NCBI RefSeq assembly: GCF_026723865.1
Contig: NZ_CP113529.1
Coordinates: forward strand, 2,356,001 to 2,420,000
Source of the DNA: Mycobacterium sp. Aquia_216
GTDB lineage: Bacteria > Actinomycetota > Actinomycetes > Mycobacteriales > Mycobacteriaceae
Direction: 5' to 3'
DNA: 64,000 nucleotides
Part shown: in pieces, positions 29,062 to 37,778 of the stretch
Layout of the letters: each line of letters begins with the position of its first letter
How positions within the stretch are numbered: the first letter of the stretch is position 1
Translations under genes and position numbers: made by a program
The notes under the pieces: generated by a model
Told to the model about the DNA's origin: nothing
The model's input: only the letters and a program-made list of their open reading frames with translations
The model's database searches: none

Positions 29062-30405
29062 TCAATTCGGCAGGCGGCAAATTGGATAGCCGGGCCGCTG
29101 CAACCGTCGTGGCGCGATGGCGGCGCATAGGCAGATCAAGCCGATGGCGACGAAAGCCATTCCCAGGCGCTCAAAAGGTATCAACAGCGCGGGCAGTCCC
29201 ACCCCGATCAGACCGCCGAACATCTTGGCGCTGTACACCAGCCCGAAGTTGCCGACCGCGCTGCGCTCTCCGAAATAATCGGCGACCAGGTTGATAAACA
29301 GCGAATAGAAGGTTCCGCCGGCTAACCCGCTGAGTGCGGCAAACGCGACGAATCCGACGGCGGACCCTGCCGAGGCTGAGGACGCCAAGCCCAGGAGCGC
29401 GAAACCCTCAATCCCCAACGCCAGACTCAACGTCTGACGCCTACCGAATCGATCCGAGAACCGGCTGGCGATATACCGGCCGGCACCGTTCACCAGCGCC
29501 AGCACCGCGACGGCGACGGTGCCGACCGCTAGCGGCAAGTCGTGGGCTATCGCGATGCTTGGCACGTAAACGATGGTCAGCAACGCCGCCGCCGACGCCA
29601 CCACCGCGATCAGGTACATCAGCACGAAGGCCGATGTCCGGGCGGTCTCGCCGGGCCAGTATTGCCGTATCGCCGGGGCATTGCCTAACAGGCTGCGGTT
29701 CACGCGCTTGTCGACGCCCCACAGTCTTGGGTCGATCTCGGCCGGCCACCAGTCCGGCGGTGGATCGCGAAAGAAGGCGCCGCACATCGTCACCACGACC
29801 AGAACACAGAGTCCCACGGCCCAGAGGACGGCCCCGCGGTTGGCGGGGTGAAGCACCCAGGCGAACAAGACGATAAACGGGATCGCACCGCAACCGAACG
29901 CGCCCGATACCAGCGAGACTTTCGCACCGCGTTGCTCGGGGTACCACTGTGCCACAGTGGAAAGGCAAGTAGCGTAAACAATCCCGGCGCCGATGCCGCT
30001 CAGCACGGAGTAGCCCACCACTGCGATCTTGAGATCGCTGGTGCACGAAAGCGTCAGCGGGCCAACGGCGGACAAGGCGGCACCGATCAACATCGCAGTG
30101 GGCGAACCGATTCCGCAGCGTCCCCGTAGCGCTGGGGTAGCGGCAGCGGCACCTGCCTGAAAAACCACCCACAGAGCCAGCACCGAGAATACGCCTGCGG
30201 CAGCGGGGGCATGCGACTGCTGGACAGCGATGACGGCGACCCCGTAGCCAAATTGGAGCACGCTGATACCGGCCATTGCCGTCCATGGCAGCCACAGCAT
30301 CCAGATTCTCGACCGCGCCATGATGTCGTGCGGTCGTTCGCCGATGCGATACGAGCACCCGTGCGCTCGAATCCGCAGGACTGCGATTCCATCACCGCCG
30401 GTCAT
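29062..30405 (-). CDS. OxlT-like MFS transporter 1 (putative oxalate/formate carrier)
   Basis: This 447-residue 12-TM MFS protein is of the oxalate:formate antiporter family. It has the OFA-type loop VAQWYPEQRGAKVSLVSGAFGCGA, NGAGRYIASRFSDRFGRRQT after TM8, and VYSAKMFGGLIG in TM11. OxlT binds oxalate with an Arg in TM8 and a Lys in TM11; the NGxGR and YSAK residues are the apparent equivalents. The ATG at 30405 follows AAGGGG. A GntR box lies 15 nt upstream of the start. The direction of transport and the substrate are inferred from context. Confidence 0.88.
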   Translation of the reverse strand: MTGGDGIAVLRIRAHGCSYRIGERPHDIMARSRIWMLWLPWTAMAGISVLQFGYGVAVIAVQQSHAPAAAGVFSVLALWVVFQAGAAAATPALRGRCGIGSPTAMLIGAALSAVGPLTLSCTSDLKIAVVGYSVLSGIGAGIVYATCLSTVAQWYPEQRGAKVSLVSGAFGCGAIPFIVLFAWVLHPANRGAVLWAVGLCVLVVVTMCGAFFRDPPPDWWPAEIDPRLWGVDKRVNRSLLGNAPAIRQYWPGETARTSAFVLMYLIAVVASAAALLTIVYVPSIAIAHDLPLAVGTVAVAVLALVNGAGRYIASRFSDRFGRRQTLSLALGIEGFALLGLASSASAGSAVGFVAFAALSGLAGGTFYSLFINLVADYFGERSAVGNFGLVYSAKMFGGLIGVGLPALLIPFERLGMAFVAIGLICLCAAIAPRRLQRPGYPICRLPN

Positions 30406-30420
30406 CGTGATCCCCTTAAT

Positions 30421-30433
30421 GCATACAGTATGC
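30421..30433. promoter_or_regulatory. GntR-type box 2 (GCATACAGTATGC)
   Basis: This is a perfect palindrome about the central base, extending to 15 bp (TGCATACAGTATGCA, 30420-30434). It is 15 nt before the MFS 1 start codon, so a bound repressor would block transcription or an early leader. Confidence 0.75.
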
Positions 30434-30668
30434 AACGGTTGTACTCCTGTTCACCGCCAGTGTCCAGGGGTGGTAAGCAAACCGGCGTGCGAAAGCCCCC
30501 ACTGGCGTGAGGGCACGTGGCGCAACGCTATTCGGCAAACAACTTCGCCGGGCTAATTCGTTGCCGGTGAGGCGTTGGCGGCGTCCCTTCAATCGGTGAC
30601 GGGGACTGGTTCACCGTTTATCAGCCGGTCCGCTCTAGACAATTGGCTCGTCTTTAGTGACACTGGTC

Positions 30669-30681
30669 GTATACGGTATAC
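30669..30681. promoter_or_regulatory. GntR-type box 3 (GTATACGGTATAC)
   Basis: This is a perfect 6-1-6 palindrome, about 230 nt upstream of frc2 and in the same divergent region as box 2. TATACA inside it could double as a -10 element. Confidence 0.7.
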
Positions 30682-30912
30682 AGTCTGCAGTAGACAGCCA
30701 GTCTCGGGCCCGGCCGTCGCAGCCCATTTCACTGCTTCGGAATCCCCCGCTGCGCGGAGAATTGGCCGGCCGGCAGGCGCAGGAGGTTGGGGCAATGGTG
30801 GGCATCGCATCGCGGCGTCGGTCACCCGAACCTGCACGGGCAGTGGAGCACTCGACGCGCGCAGCGGCATCACGGTCTTTCGGCCACAACGACAACTCTC
30901 AGGGGAGATCTC

Positions 30913-32142
30913 ATGGGTAAGGCATTAGACGGTGTTCGCGTGCTCGATATGACTCATGTCCAGTCCGGTCCATCCGCCACCCAGATGCTCGCCTGGCTAG
31001 GTGCCGACGTCATCAAGCTCGAAACACCTAACGGCGGAGACGTCACGCGGGGCCAGCTGCGCGACCTGGCCGACGTGGACAGTCTTTATTTCACGATGCT
31101 CAACTGCAACAAACGCAGTGTCACCGTCAATATGAAAAGCGCCGACGGTAAGGAGATCTTCAGCAGACTGGTAGCGCGTGCCGATGTTTTGGTGGAGAAC
31201 TTCGGCCCCGGCGTGGTCGACCGGTTCGGGTTCAGTTGGGAGCGGCTGCAGGAAATCAACCCGGGGCTGATCTATGCGTCGATCAAAGGATTTGGTCCGG
31301 GCAAGTACTTCAACTTCAAGGCGTACGAAATCATCGCCCAGGCGATGGGCGGCGCCATGGCCACGACGGGTTTCGAGGACGGCCCGCCCACTGCCACGGG
31401 CGCACAAATCGGCGACTCCGGCACCGGAATTCACCTCGTCGCCGCGATCCTCGCGGCGTTGCTCCAGCGCACCAACACGGGTCGTGGGCAACGGGTTCAG
31501 GTTGCGATGCAGGCCGCCGTACTCAACCTCTGTCGGGTGAAGCTGCGCGATCAGCAACGGCTGGCTCATGGCCCACTGCACGAATATCCCAACGAGCGCT
31601 TCGGCGATGAGGTGCCCCGGGCGGGCAACGCCTCCGGTGGAGGTCAACCCGGGTGGGCCGTTCGCACCAAAGGTGGGGGTCCCAATGACTACATCTATGT
31701 CATCGTCCAGCCCGCCGGGTGGGCGCCGCTGGCGAAGCTCATCGGCCGACCCGATCTCGCCGACCATCCGGACTGGGCTCGGCCAGAAGACCGACTGCCC
31801 AAGCTGGACAAGGTTTTCGCTCTGATCGAGGACTGGAGTCAACGGCTCGACAAGTGGGAAGCCATGGAGGCACTCAATGCTCTCAATGTGCCCTGCGGTC
31901 CGGTGCTGAGCACCAAGGAGTTGATCGAGGACCAGACGCTGGCAGATCTGGAGGCGATCGTCACCGTCGAGCACCCCGAACGGGGGACGTTCAAGACGGT
32001 CGGCAGCCCGCTTCGGCTTTCCGACTCGCCCGTCGATGTCATCCGTCCACCGCTGCTGGGCGAGCACACCCAGGAAATCTGTACGGAACTGGGTTATACG
32101 CCGGAGCAGTTGCAGCACTTCAGAAGCGCCGGAGTGATCTGA
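30913..32142 (+). CDS. Second class III CoA-transferase of the Frc family
   Basis: This 409-residue paralogue of Frc has LDGVRVLDMTHVQSGP at the N-terminus, catalytic Asp168 in AQIGDSGTGIH and the glycine loop GNASGGGQPGW. It lacks the GWETD motif of Frc (AVRTKGGGPNDYIY instead), so it may prefer another CoA donor, for example acetyl- or succinyl-CoA as in YfdE-type acetyl-CoA:oxalate CoA-transferases (inference). Such a priming enzyme would start the cycle before formyl-CoA is available. The ATG at 30913 follows AGGGGAGAT. A GntR box lies upstream. Confidence 0.88.
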   Translation: MGKALDGVRVLDMTHVQSGPSATQMLAWLGADVIKLETPNGGDVTRGQLRDLADVDSLYFTMLNCNKRSVTVNMKSADGKEIFSRLVARADVLVENFGPGVVDRFGFSWERLQEINPGLIYASIKGFGPGKYFNFKAYEIIAQAMGGAMATTGFEDGPPTATGAQIGDSGTGIHLVAAILAALLQRTNTGRGQRVQVAMQAAVLNLCRVKLRDQQRLAHGPLHEYPNERFGDEVPRAGNASGGGQPGWAVRTKGGGPNDYIYVIVQPAGWAPLAKLIGRPDLADHPDWARPEDRLPKLDKVFALIEDWSQRLDKWEAMEALNALNVPCGPVLSTKELIEDQTLADLEAIVTVEHPERGTFKTVGSPLRLSDSPVDVIRPPLLGEHTQEICTELGYTPEQLQHFRSAGVI

Positions 32143-32425
32143 GCGCGCGGCGCTGAGAAGGACCCGGTTGTGGGAAATGGCCGCGCGCAACTCGGTGCAG
32201 TACCGAGGTGGGTCATGACGGGCCGGCCATGGCTTCGGATGTCAGGCGTGGCTTACCGAGCGCGCTACGCGAGCGAAATCGCCGGTCGTGCACCGCCATA
32301 GATCCCGCGGGTCAAACTTCACCCCGATACCGAACCAATCCATCAGCTCGATGGTCGCCGGGTCGTTCAACGCACGCGGCCACCGGGCCACCCCGTCATG
32401 CCCATTTTCCGAAAGTGAGTCAACG

Positions 32426-33817
32426 ATGTCTTCAACTCTCGCAACCTATCGCGAGGTCATCGATGCCAATGGTCGCATCTATCGCGTCGGCGAAACCGAC
32501 CGCGATCTGCTCGGCAGATCCCGAGCGTCTCTGGTCTGGCTGCCATGGATCGCGATGATGGCGGTCAGCGTTTTTGAATACGGCTACGGCGCCGCCGCCG
32601 ATACCCTGCGCCAAGCCCATGGCTGGAGTCTGTCCCAAACCTTCTGGCTGCTTTCAGTTTGGGCCGTGTTTCAGGCAGCCGTTGCCTATCCCGCGGGCCG
32701 GCTTCGGGAAAAGGGGCTCACCTCGGCGAGGTCCACCATGCTCGCCGCTGCGGTGTTGTCGGCACTGGGTTTCGTCACCGTCGCTCACAGCGGGAATCTG
32801 GTCGTCGCCTTCCTGGGATTCGCGGTGTGCGGTGGCTGTGGGGTCGGTTTGGTGTACTCGACGGGCATCACGATCGTCGGCAAGTGGTATCCAGAGCGGC
32901 GGGGCGCCAAGACGGGGTTCGTTTGTGGCGGGTTCGCCTACGGTGCAGTACCTTTCATCTTCATTTTCAGTTACGCACTGCACCCGAACACCTATGTGTG
33001 GGTTCTTGACTTGGTAGGGGCCTTCATGCTGGTGGTCGTCGCGGTATGCGGCGCCTTTTTTCAGGATCCGCCAAAGAACTGGTGGCCGGCGGATGTCGAC
33101 CCGCTGCAGCACGCGGCCGGCGGCCCCAACGCCCGAAGTCTGCAGAAGAACCCGCCCGCGGTCCGGCAATACGGTCCGCTGGAGGCCATCAAAACGGGCA
33201 TGCTGCCATTGATGTGGCTGTCGTTGGGGATTACCACCGGCGTCTCGCTGTTCGGCATCAGCTATATGGTTCCGTTCGCCAAACACCTCGGCTTCGGCGC
33301 GATGATCGTGGCGTCGTCGGCGGGCGTCCTTTCGATCATCAATGGCGTCGGTCGCGCGGTGACCGGCTTCGTCTCGGACCGGATCGGTCGTAAGCAGACG
33401 CTGCTCATCGTGCTGCTGGTGTCGGTCATCGCTCTGATCGGCCTGCTCTACTCCGGGCTTGCCAAGAATGAGATCGCCTTCATCCTTTTCGCCGTCTTGG
33501 TCGGGTTCGGTGGCGGTGCTTTCTATCCGCTGTTCGCCACGCTGACCACCGACTACTTCGGTGAGAACAACAACGCCAGCAACTACGGCATCATCTACAG
33601 CTCCAAGCTGGTCGGCTCGATCCTGGGAATCGGTGTGGGCGCCAGCGTGATTGACGCGTGGGGCTACACCGGTGCCTACTGGCTGGCCGCGGCCAGTGCG
33701 CTGATCTCAGCCGGAACCGCGGCGTTGTTGCGGCAGCCGGGACGGCGCACGAAGAATGTAACGGTTGCCCAGGCAGTGGGTCATGCCACGCCTTCGGCAC
33801 CGTCGGCGGCTTCTTGA
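32426..33817 (+). CDS. OxlT-like MFS transporter 2 (putative oxalate:formate antiporter)
   Basis: This 463-residue 12-TM MFS protein is of the oxalate:formate antiporter family, with VGKWYPERRGAKTGFVCGGFAYGA, NGVGRAVTGFVSDRIGRKQT and YSSKLVGSILGIG (candidate TM8 Arg and TM11 Lys for dicarboxylate binding). It shares WLPWIAMMAVSVFEYGYG with the first transporter. The start ATG 32426 follows GAAAGTGAG. The 283-nt gap after frc2 shows no box or gene. Its 3' end overlaps the convergent gntR by 37 nt. It probably imports oxalate, perhaps exchanging formate. Confidence 0.9.
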   Translation: MSSTLATYREVIDANGRIYRVGETDRDLLGRSRASLVWLPWIAMMAVSVFEYGYGAAADTLRQAHGWSLSQTFWLLSVWAVFQAAVAYPAGRLREKGLTSARSTMLAAAVLSALGFVTVAHSGNLVVAFLGFAVCGGCGVGLVYSTGITIVGKWYPERRGAKTGFVCGGFAYGAVPFIFIFSYALHPNTYVWVLDLVGAFMLVVVAVCGAFFQDPPKNWWPADVDPLQHAAGGPNARSLQKNPPAVRQYGPLEAIKTGMLPLMWLSLGITTGVSLFGISYMVPFAKHLGFGAMIVASSAGVLSIINGVGRAVTGFVSDRIGRKQTLLIVLLVSVIALIGLLYSGLAKNEIAFILFAVLVGFGGGAFYPLFATLTTDYFGENNNASNYGIIYSSKLVGSILGIGVGASVIDAWGYTGAYWLAAASALISAGTAALLRQPGRRTKNVTVAQAVGHATPSAPSAAS

Positions 33818-34506
33818 CGTCGCTGATGGTAAATCTCGCGGGTGCGTTCGGTGTGGCGGCGCATCAGGTCTCCGGCACGCTTACCGCTGCGCCCGGCGAT
33901 GGCCTCGATCAGCTCGGCGTGTTCGTCCCAGGCGTCTTTGCCGCGGGCTAGCGCGATGGGCTGGTAATACCAACGCACCCGGCGTCCGACTTGGCCGATG
34001 AGGTTCGCCAGCACGCTATTGGCCGACATGGCAACGATATAAGAGTGGAAGGCATCGTTGGCGGTGACAAGACCTTCCTTGTCACCGCCGGCGAGCGCCT
34101 TCTCTCCGGTCCGGTGCAGCTCCCAAAGATGTTCTACTTGGGGCGGTTTGGCCGCGCGAGCAGCCAACCGGGCCGACTCGGCTTCGAGCAGAGTACGCAC
34201 GCCCAACAGCTCATCGGCCTCGGCATCGGTGGGCACGTGCACGTATGCGCCCAACGCCGGGCGGAGGTCGACCCACCCCTCGCTTTGCAAGCGCTGCAAG
34301 GCCTCTCGAATGGGTTGGCGGCTCACGCCCAGTTGGGCGGCCAACTCGTTTTCCACCAAATGCTGGCCGGGCCGCAATTCACGGGTGATGATCAGCTCCA
34401 TCAGCGCCTCGTAGGCAGCTTCGCGCAGTGGTGCCGGCCGCTCCAACCTCATCCGCGACCCCGCCTCGCTCGGCGCGCCGGTGGTGACCATGAAGTCTAT
34501 CCTCAT
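33781..34506 (-). CDS. GntR/FCD-family regulator, probable master regulator of the island
   Basis: This 241-residue regulator has an N-terminal winged HTH (about residues 28-92: LREAAYEALMELIITRELRPGQHL, then LGVSRQPIREALQRL) and a C-terminal FCD effector domain (about 100-225, with EAESARLAARAA and NDAFHSYIV). The ATG at 34506 was chosen for its AGGACGGG site; earlier in-frame Met codons would add up to 39 residues. Two palindrome-like boxes lie 27 and 94 nt upstream, as expected for autoregulation. It sits in the middle of the genes carrying the same boxes. FCD ligands are usually small organic acids; oxalate, glyoxylate or glycerate are candidates. Confidence 0.87.
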   Translation of the reverse strand: MRIDFMVTTGAPSEAGSRMRLERPAPLREAAYEALMELIITRELRPGQHLVENELAAQLGVSRQPIREALQRLQSEGWVDLRPALGAYVHVPTDAEADELLGVRTLLEAESARLAARAAKPPQVEHLWELHRTGEKALAGGDKEGLVTANDAFHSYIVAMSANSVLANLIGQVGRRVRWYYQPIALARGKDAWDEHAELIEAIAGRSGKRAGDLMRRHTERTREIYHQRRQEAADGAEGVA

Positions 34507-34532
34507 TCCCGTCCTGGTTAATCGCGTACGTA

Positions 34533-34545
34533 GCATACAGTCCGC
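34533..34545. promoter_or_regulatory. GntR-type box 4 (GCATACAGTCCGC), weak
   Basis: The left half GCATAC matches the consensus, but the right half has two changes. It lies 27 nt upstream of the gntR start. The second, better box is at 34600-34612. Confidence 0.5.
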
Positions 34546-34599
34546 AACGTCCAAGTCTGGGACTACGACACCGCGGGCTGTCCAGCTTTTCTCAAGGTT

Positions 34600-34612
34600 G
34601 TATACAGGATAC
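34600..34612. promoter_or_regulatory. GntR-type box 5 (GTATACAGGATAC)
   Basis: This is a palindrome with one mismatch, 94 nt upstream of gntR. Together with box 4 it suggests autoregulation. The spacing between the two boxes is 67 bp, about six helical turns. Confidence 0.6.
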
Positions 34613-34690
34613 AGGCAGGTCAAGCGCTTTGGAGCCAGATCGCAAATATCGCGACGTGATTCGCCGCACTTGCACGGTTAAGACAAAAGC

Positions 34691-34736
34691 AACGGGGTTG
34701 GCGAGCAGGACAACCCGTCTGCTCGCCAACCCCGTT
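34691..34736 (-). terminator. Intrinsic terminator of the pnt-fdh operon
   Basis: 34691-34708 and 34719-34736 form a perfect 18-bp stem with a 10-nt loop, 63 nt downstream of the fdh stop. On the minus strand it is followed by GCTTTTGTCT, a short T-run, giving a textbook Rho-independent terminator, which is rare in mycobacteria. Confidence 0.88.
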
Positions 34737-34798
34737 GGCCGCGCCGCCGCACGAAACGGCATCGCCGGCTTCAGGACAGCGCCGGCACCGATCGGCCG

Positions 34799-35974
34799 CT
34801 AGGCCGCACCGGATTTGGCGGTTGCGGTGTATGACCGCGCCCCCACACCGGCCAGTGCGCCCCCGTCGACGATGAGGTACTCGTCGCGGATCGGTTTTCC
34901 ACCGAAGTAGCATTCCAGAATTTCCCTGGTGCCGGCCGCATATCGAGTCTGCGCAGACAGCGAGGAGCCCGAAATATGCGGTGTCATCCCCTGGTGGGGC
35001 ATGGTGCGCCACGGGTGGTCGGACGGTGCAGGCTGGGGGTACCACACGTCGCCGGCATAGCCCGCCAACTGACCGCTCTGCAGCGCGCGGACAATGGCGG
35101 CCTGGTCACAGATAAGCGCCCGCGCCGTATTAATAAGGTAGGCACCGCGTTTCATCGTCGCCAGCAACTCGTCGTTGAACAGTCCTCGGGTTTCGGGATG
35201 CAGGGGAGCGTTGATCGTCACGACATCGAGGTGTGGCACCATGTCCTGGACACTGGGGTGGAAGGTCAGGTTCAGTTCTTTTTCGACCTCAGCGGGCAGC
35301 CGGTGCTTGTCCGTGTAGTGCAGGTGCACGTCGAACGGCGCCAGGCGGCGAAGTACCGCGAGCCCGATTCGGCCGGAGGCGACGGTGCCGACATGCATTC
35401 CCTCGAGGTCGTAGGAACGTTGCACACAGTCGGCGATGTTCCAGCCGCCGTCAAGGACCCATTGATGGGACGGCAGGTAATTGCGGACCTGCGACAGAAT
35501 CATCATGACGACGTGCTCGGCAACGCTGATGCTGTTGCAGAAGGTGACCTCGGCGACCGTGATTCCGTGGTCGATCGCGGCGTCCAGGTCGTAGTGATCC
35601 GAGCCGATCCCCGCCGTGACCGCCAGCTTGAGTTTGGGGGCGCGCGCGATCCGCTCGGCGGTCAGATACGCGGGCCAAAACGGTTGCGAGATGACGATTT
35701 CGGCGTCGGCGAGGTGCCTGTCGAACTCCGAGTTTTCGCCTTCCTTGTCCGAGGTCACGATCAGCTCGTGGCCAAGGCTCTCAAGGTAGGGACGCAAGCC
35801 CAGTTCGCCGGAAACGCTGCCCAGCAGTGCGCCCGGGGCGAAGTCGATGGCCGACGGTGTCGGCAGCGTTTGCCCATCCGGGTAGCGGTCCAGGTGAGGC
35901 AGGCCGTCGCGCGGAAATTCCTTGGGATATCCGGTTACCGGGTCGTCGTAAAGGACGCATACCACTTTTGACAT
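34799..35974 (-). CDS. fdh: NAD-dependent formate dehydrogenase (D-2-hydroxyacid dehydrogenase type)
   Basis: This 391-residue metal-free formate dehydrogenase oxidises formate to CO2 with NAD+. It tracks Pseudomonas sp. 101 FDH: formate-binding N147 (FCNSIS), GTVASGRIG nucleotide loop, D222 (HYTDKHRLP) selecting NAD+ over NADP+, catalytic R285 (NTARALICD), Q314 (WYPQPAP) and H333 (TPHISGSS). All key residues are intact. It follows GAAAGGAAACGAG and is the last gene after pntAa-pntAb-pntB. It should consume the formate released by Frc and is the likely energy-yielding step. Confidence 0.96.
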   Translation of the reverse strand: MSKVVCVLYDDPVTGYPKEFPRDGLPHLDRYPDGQTLPTPSAIDFAPGALLGSVSGELGLRPYLESLGHELIVTSDKEGENSEFDRHLADAEIVISQPFWPAYLTAERIARAPKLKLAVTAGIGSDHYDLDAAIDHGITVAEVTFCNSISVAEHVVMMILSQVRNYLPSHQWVLDGGWNIADCVQRSYDLEGMHVGTVASGRIGLAVLRRLAPFDVHLHYTDKHRLPAEVEKELNLTFHPSVQDMVPHLDVVTINAPLHPETRGLFNDELLATMKRGAYLINTARALICDQAAIVRALQSGQLAGYAGDVWYPQPAPSDHPWRTMPHQGMTPHISGSSLSAQTRYAAGTREILECYFGGKPIRDEYLIVDGGALAGVGARSYTATAKSGAA

Positions 35975-36078
35975 AGAATCTCGTTTCCTTTCTTGCCGCC
36001 GATCCTCGGCGCTTTTCCTGCCGCCGCGCTGATGTGGCGGTCAAGTGTGTGTCGCTGCGTGGTTGCCACGCTGTGCTA

Positions 36079-37467
36079 TTACAAAACCTTGAGTTCCTCG
36101 GTGATTTCGGCGACGGATGCCTTCGCGTCGCCGAACAGCATCGAGGTCTTCTCGTTGAAATACAGCTCGTTCTCGATGCCGGCGAATCCGGGATTCATCG
36201 ACCTTTTCAGCACGATGATGGACTTGGCTTGGTCGACATCCAGAATCGGCATGCCGTAGATCGGCGAGGCCGGATTCGACCGTGCCGCAGGGTTTGTCAC
36301 GTCGTTGGCGCCGATGACCAGGGCCACGTCGGTGCGGCTGAACTCGCCGTTGATTTCGTCCATCTCTTTGAGCTGCTCGTAGGGCACATCGGCCTCGGCG
36401 AGCAGAACGTTCATATGCCCTGGCATGCGACCCGCCACCGGATGGATGGCATGACGCACCTCCACGCCGCGTCCCTCTAGTAGCCCGGCCATTTCGCGCA
36501 CCACGTGCTGGGCCTGTGCCACGGCCATTCCATAGCCGGGGACGATGATCACCTGGCCGGCGTAGCCCATCTGCAACGCCGCGTCGGCCGCACTGGTCTG
36601 GCGCACCGTCTGATCGGCTGGCACGTCTGCGGTGTTCGCGCCGGTGCCGGTGGCGCCGAAGCCGCCGGCGACGATGGCGGGGATCGAGCGGTTCATCGCC
36701 TTGGCCATCAGGTTGGTCAAGATGGTCCCCGACGCTCCGACGATCATTCCCGCGACGATCATCGCGGTGTTGTCCAGCCCCAGTCCCGTCGCTGCCGCCG
36801 AAAGCCCGGTGAGCGCATTGAGCAGCGAGATCACCACCGGCATGTCGGCGCCCCCGATGGGCAGCACCACGGTGACGCCGAGCACGGCCGCGAAGACGAG
36901 CACAGCGATGAAGAGCACCGGTGCTCGCTGGCCGAATTCGATGGCGCCGGCGCAGCCGACGGTGGCGACCAGCAGTATCAGGTTGAGCGGCTGTTGCGCT
37001 CGGCCCAGCCCGATGGGCTTGCCCGGCAACACTTCCTGTAGCTTTCCGAAGGCGATCAGCGATCCCCAGAACGACAGCGAGCCGACGATGGCGGCGAACA
37101 GCGAGGCGATCGCGACGTAGGCCGGCACGGCGGCGTAACCATGGCTGTCGCGGAATTCCACCCACGAGACCAAGGCCACCGCGCCGCCTCCGACGCCGTT
37201 GAACAGGGCGACCATCTGAGGCATGGCGGTCATCTTGACGCGCTGGGCCGCGGGAACACCGACCAATGCCCCGAGGAGCAGCCCGAGTGCGATCAGCCAC
37301 CAATTGCTCGTGCCCGGCGTCAGCAGGGTGGCCACGATCGCAATCGTCATACCAACGGCGGCAATCAGATTGCCGCGCGCGGCGGTGCGGGGCCCGGTCA
37401 GGCCGGTGAGTCCGAGGATGAAAAGCGCGAAAGCGACGACGTAGAGAACAGCGATGAGGTCATTCAC
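36079..37467 (-). CDS. pntB: NAD(P) transhydrogenase subunit beta
   Basis: This 462-residue integral membrane subunit combines the proton-translocating domain (about residues 1-270, nine or so TM segments) with the NADP(H)-binding domain III (about 285-462, starting VIIVPGYGMAVAQAQ and ending with the NDVTNPAARSNPASPIYGMPIL segment). With PntA it drives NADH to NADPH hydride transfer using the proton gradient. The start overlaps the end of pntAb by 4 nt. Its placement next to NAD-specific fdh suggests NADPH supply from formate. Confidence 0.95.
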   Translation of the reverse strand: MNDLIAVLYVVAFALFILGLTGLTGPRTAARGNLIAAVGMTIAIVATLLTPGTSNWWLIALGLLLGALVGVPAAQRVKMTAMPQMVALFNGVGGGAVALVSWVEFRDSHGYAAVPAYVAIASLFAAIVGSLSFWGSLIAFGKLQEVLPGKPIGLGRAQQPLNLILLVATVGCAGAIEFGQRAPVLFIAVLVFAAVLGVTVVLPIGGADMPVVISLLNALTGLSAAATGLGLDNTAMIVAGMIVGASGTILTNLMAKAMNRSIPAIVAGGFGATGTGANTADVPADQTVRQTSAADAALQMGYAGQVIIVPGYGMAVAQAQHVVREMAGLLEGRGVEVRHAIHPVAGRMPGHMNVLLAEADVPYEQLKEMDEINGEFSRTDVALVIGANDVTNPAARSNPASPIYGMPILDVDQAKSIIVLKRSMNPGFAGIENELYFNEKTSMLFGDAKASVAEITEELKVL

Positions 37468-37778
37468 TTCGCCGACGCAACCTTTCCGGCCGAGACGCTG
37501 GGCTTCTTCTTGAACATGCCGAGCATGCGGTCGGTCACCAGGAAGCCGCCCACCACGTTGATCGCACCGAAGGCAGTCGCGATGACCAGTAACAGCCGGT
37601 CGAATGCATCGGTGGCCGACTGGCCCAGGAGCACCAGACCGGCGAGCAGGACGATGCCGTGAATCGCGTTGGTACCGGACATGAGTGGGGTGTGCAGCGT
37701 GTTGGGCACCTTGGAGATCACCGCGAAGCCGACAAAACCGGCCAGGGTGATAATCGCCAGGTTGGCCACGAGCGTCAT
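37464..37778 (-). CDS. pntAb: NAD(P) transhydrogenase subunit alpha, membrane part
   Basis: This 104-residue small subunit carries about three TM helices (LAIITLAGFVGFAVIS, AIHGIVLLAGLVLLG and a third near residue 75). In many bacteria the E. coli-type PntA is split, and this is the membrane (alpha-2) piece. It overlaps pntAa and pntB by 4 nt on each side, so the three are translationally coupled. Confidence 0.92.
   Translation of the reverse strand: MTLVANLAIITLAGFVGFAVISKVPNTLHTPLMSGTNAIHGIVLLAGLVLLGQSATDAFDRLLLVIATAFGAINVVGGFLVTDRMLGMFKKKPSVSAGKVASAK

Larger units (their letters stand above)
30406..30912. other. 507-nt divergent regulatory region between MFS 1 and frc2
   Basis: This gene-free stretch holds two GntR-type boxes (30421-30433 and 30669-30681), each nearer one of the divergent genes. 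The remaining sequence has no supported coding region. The frc2 leader (box 2 to start) is about 230 nt and could carry a further signal, but none was recognised. Confidence 0.6.

Noticed and set aside
28926..29294. 122-codon plus-strand frame after the frc terminator
   Set aside because: It runs into the antisense of the MFS 1 gene, has no good ribosome site and no recognised motif.
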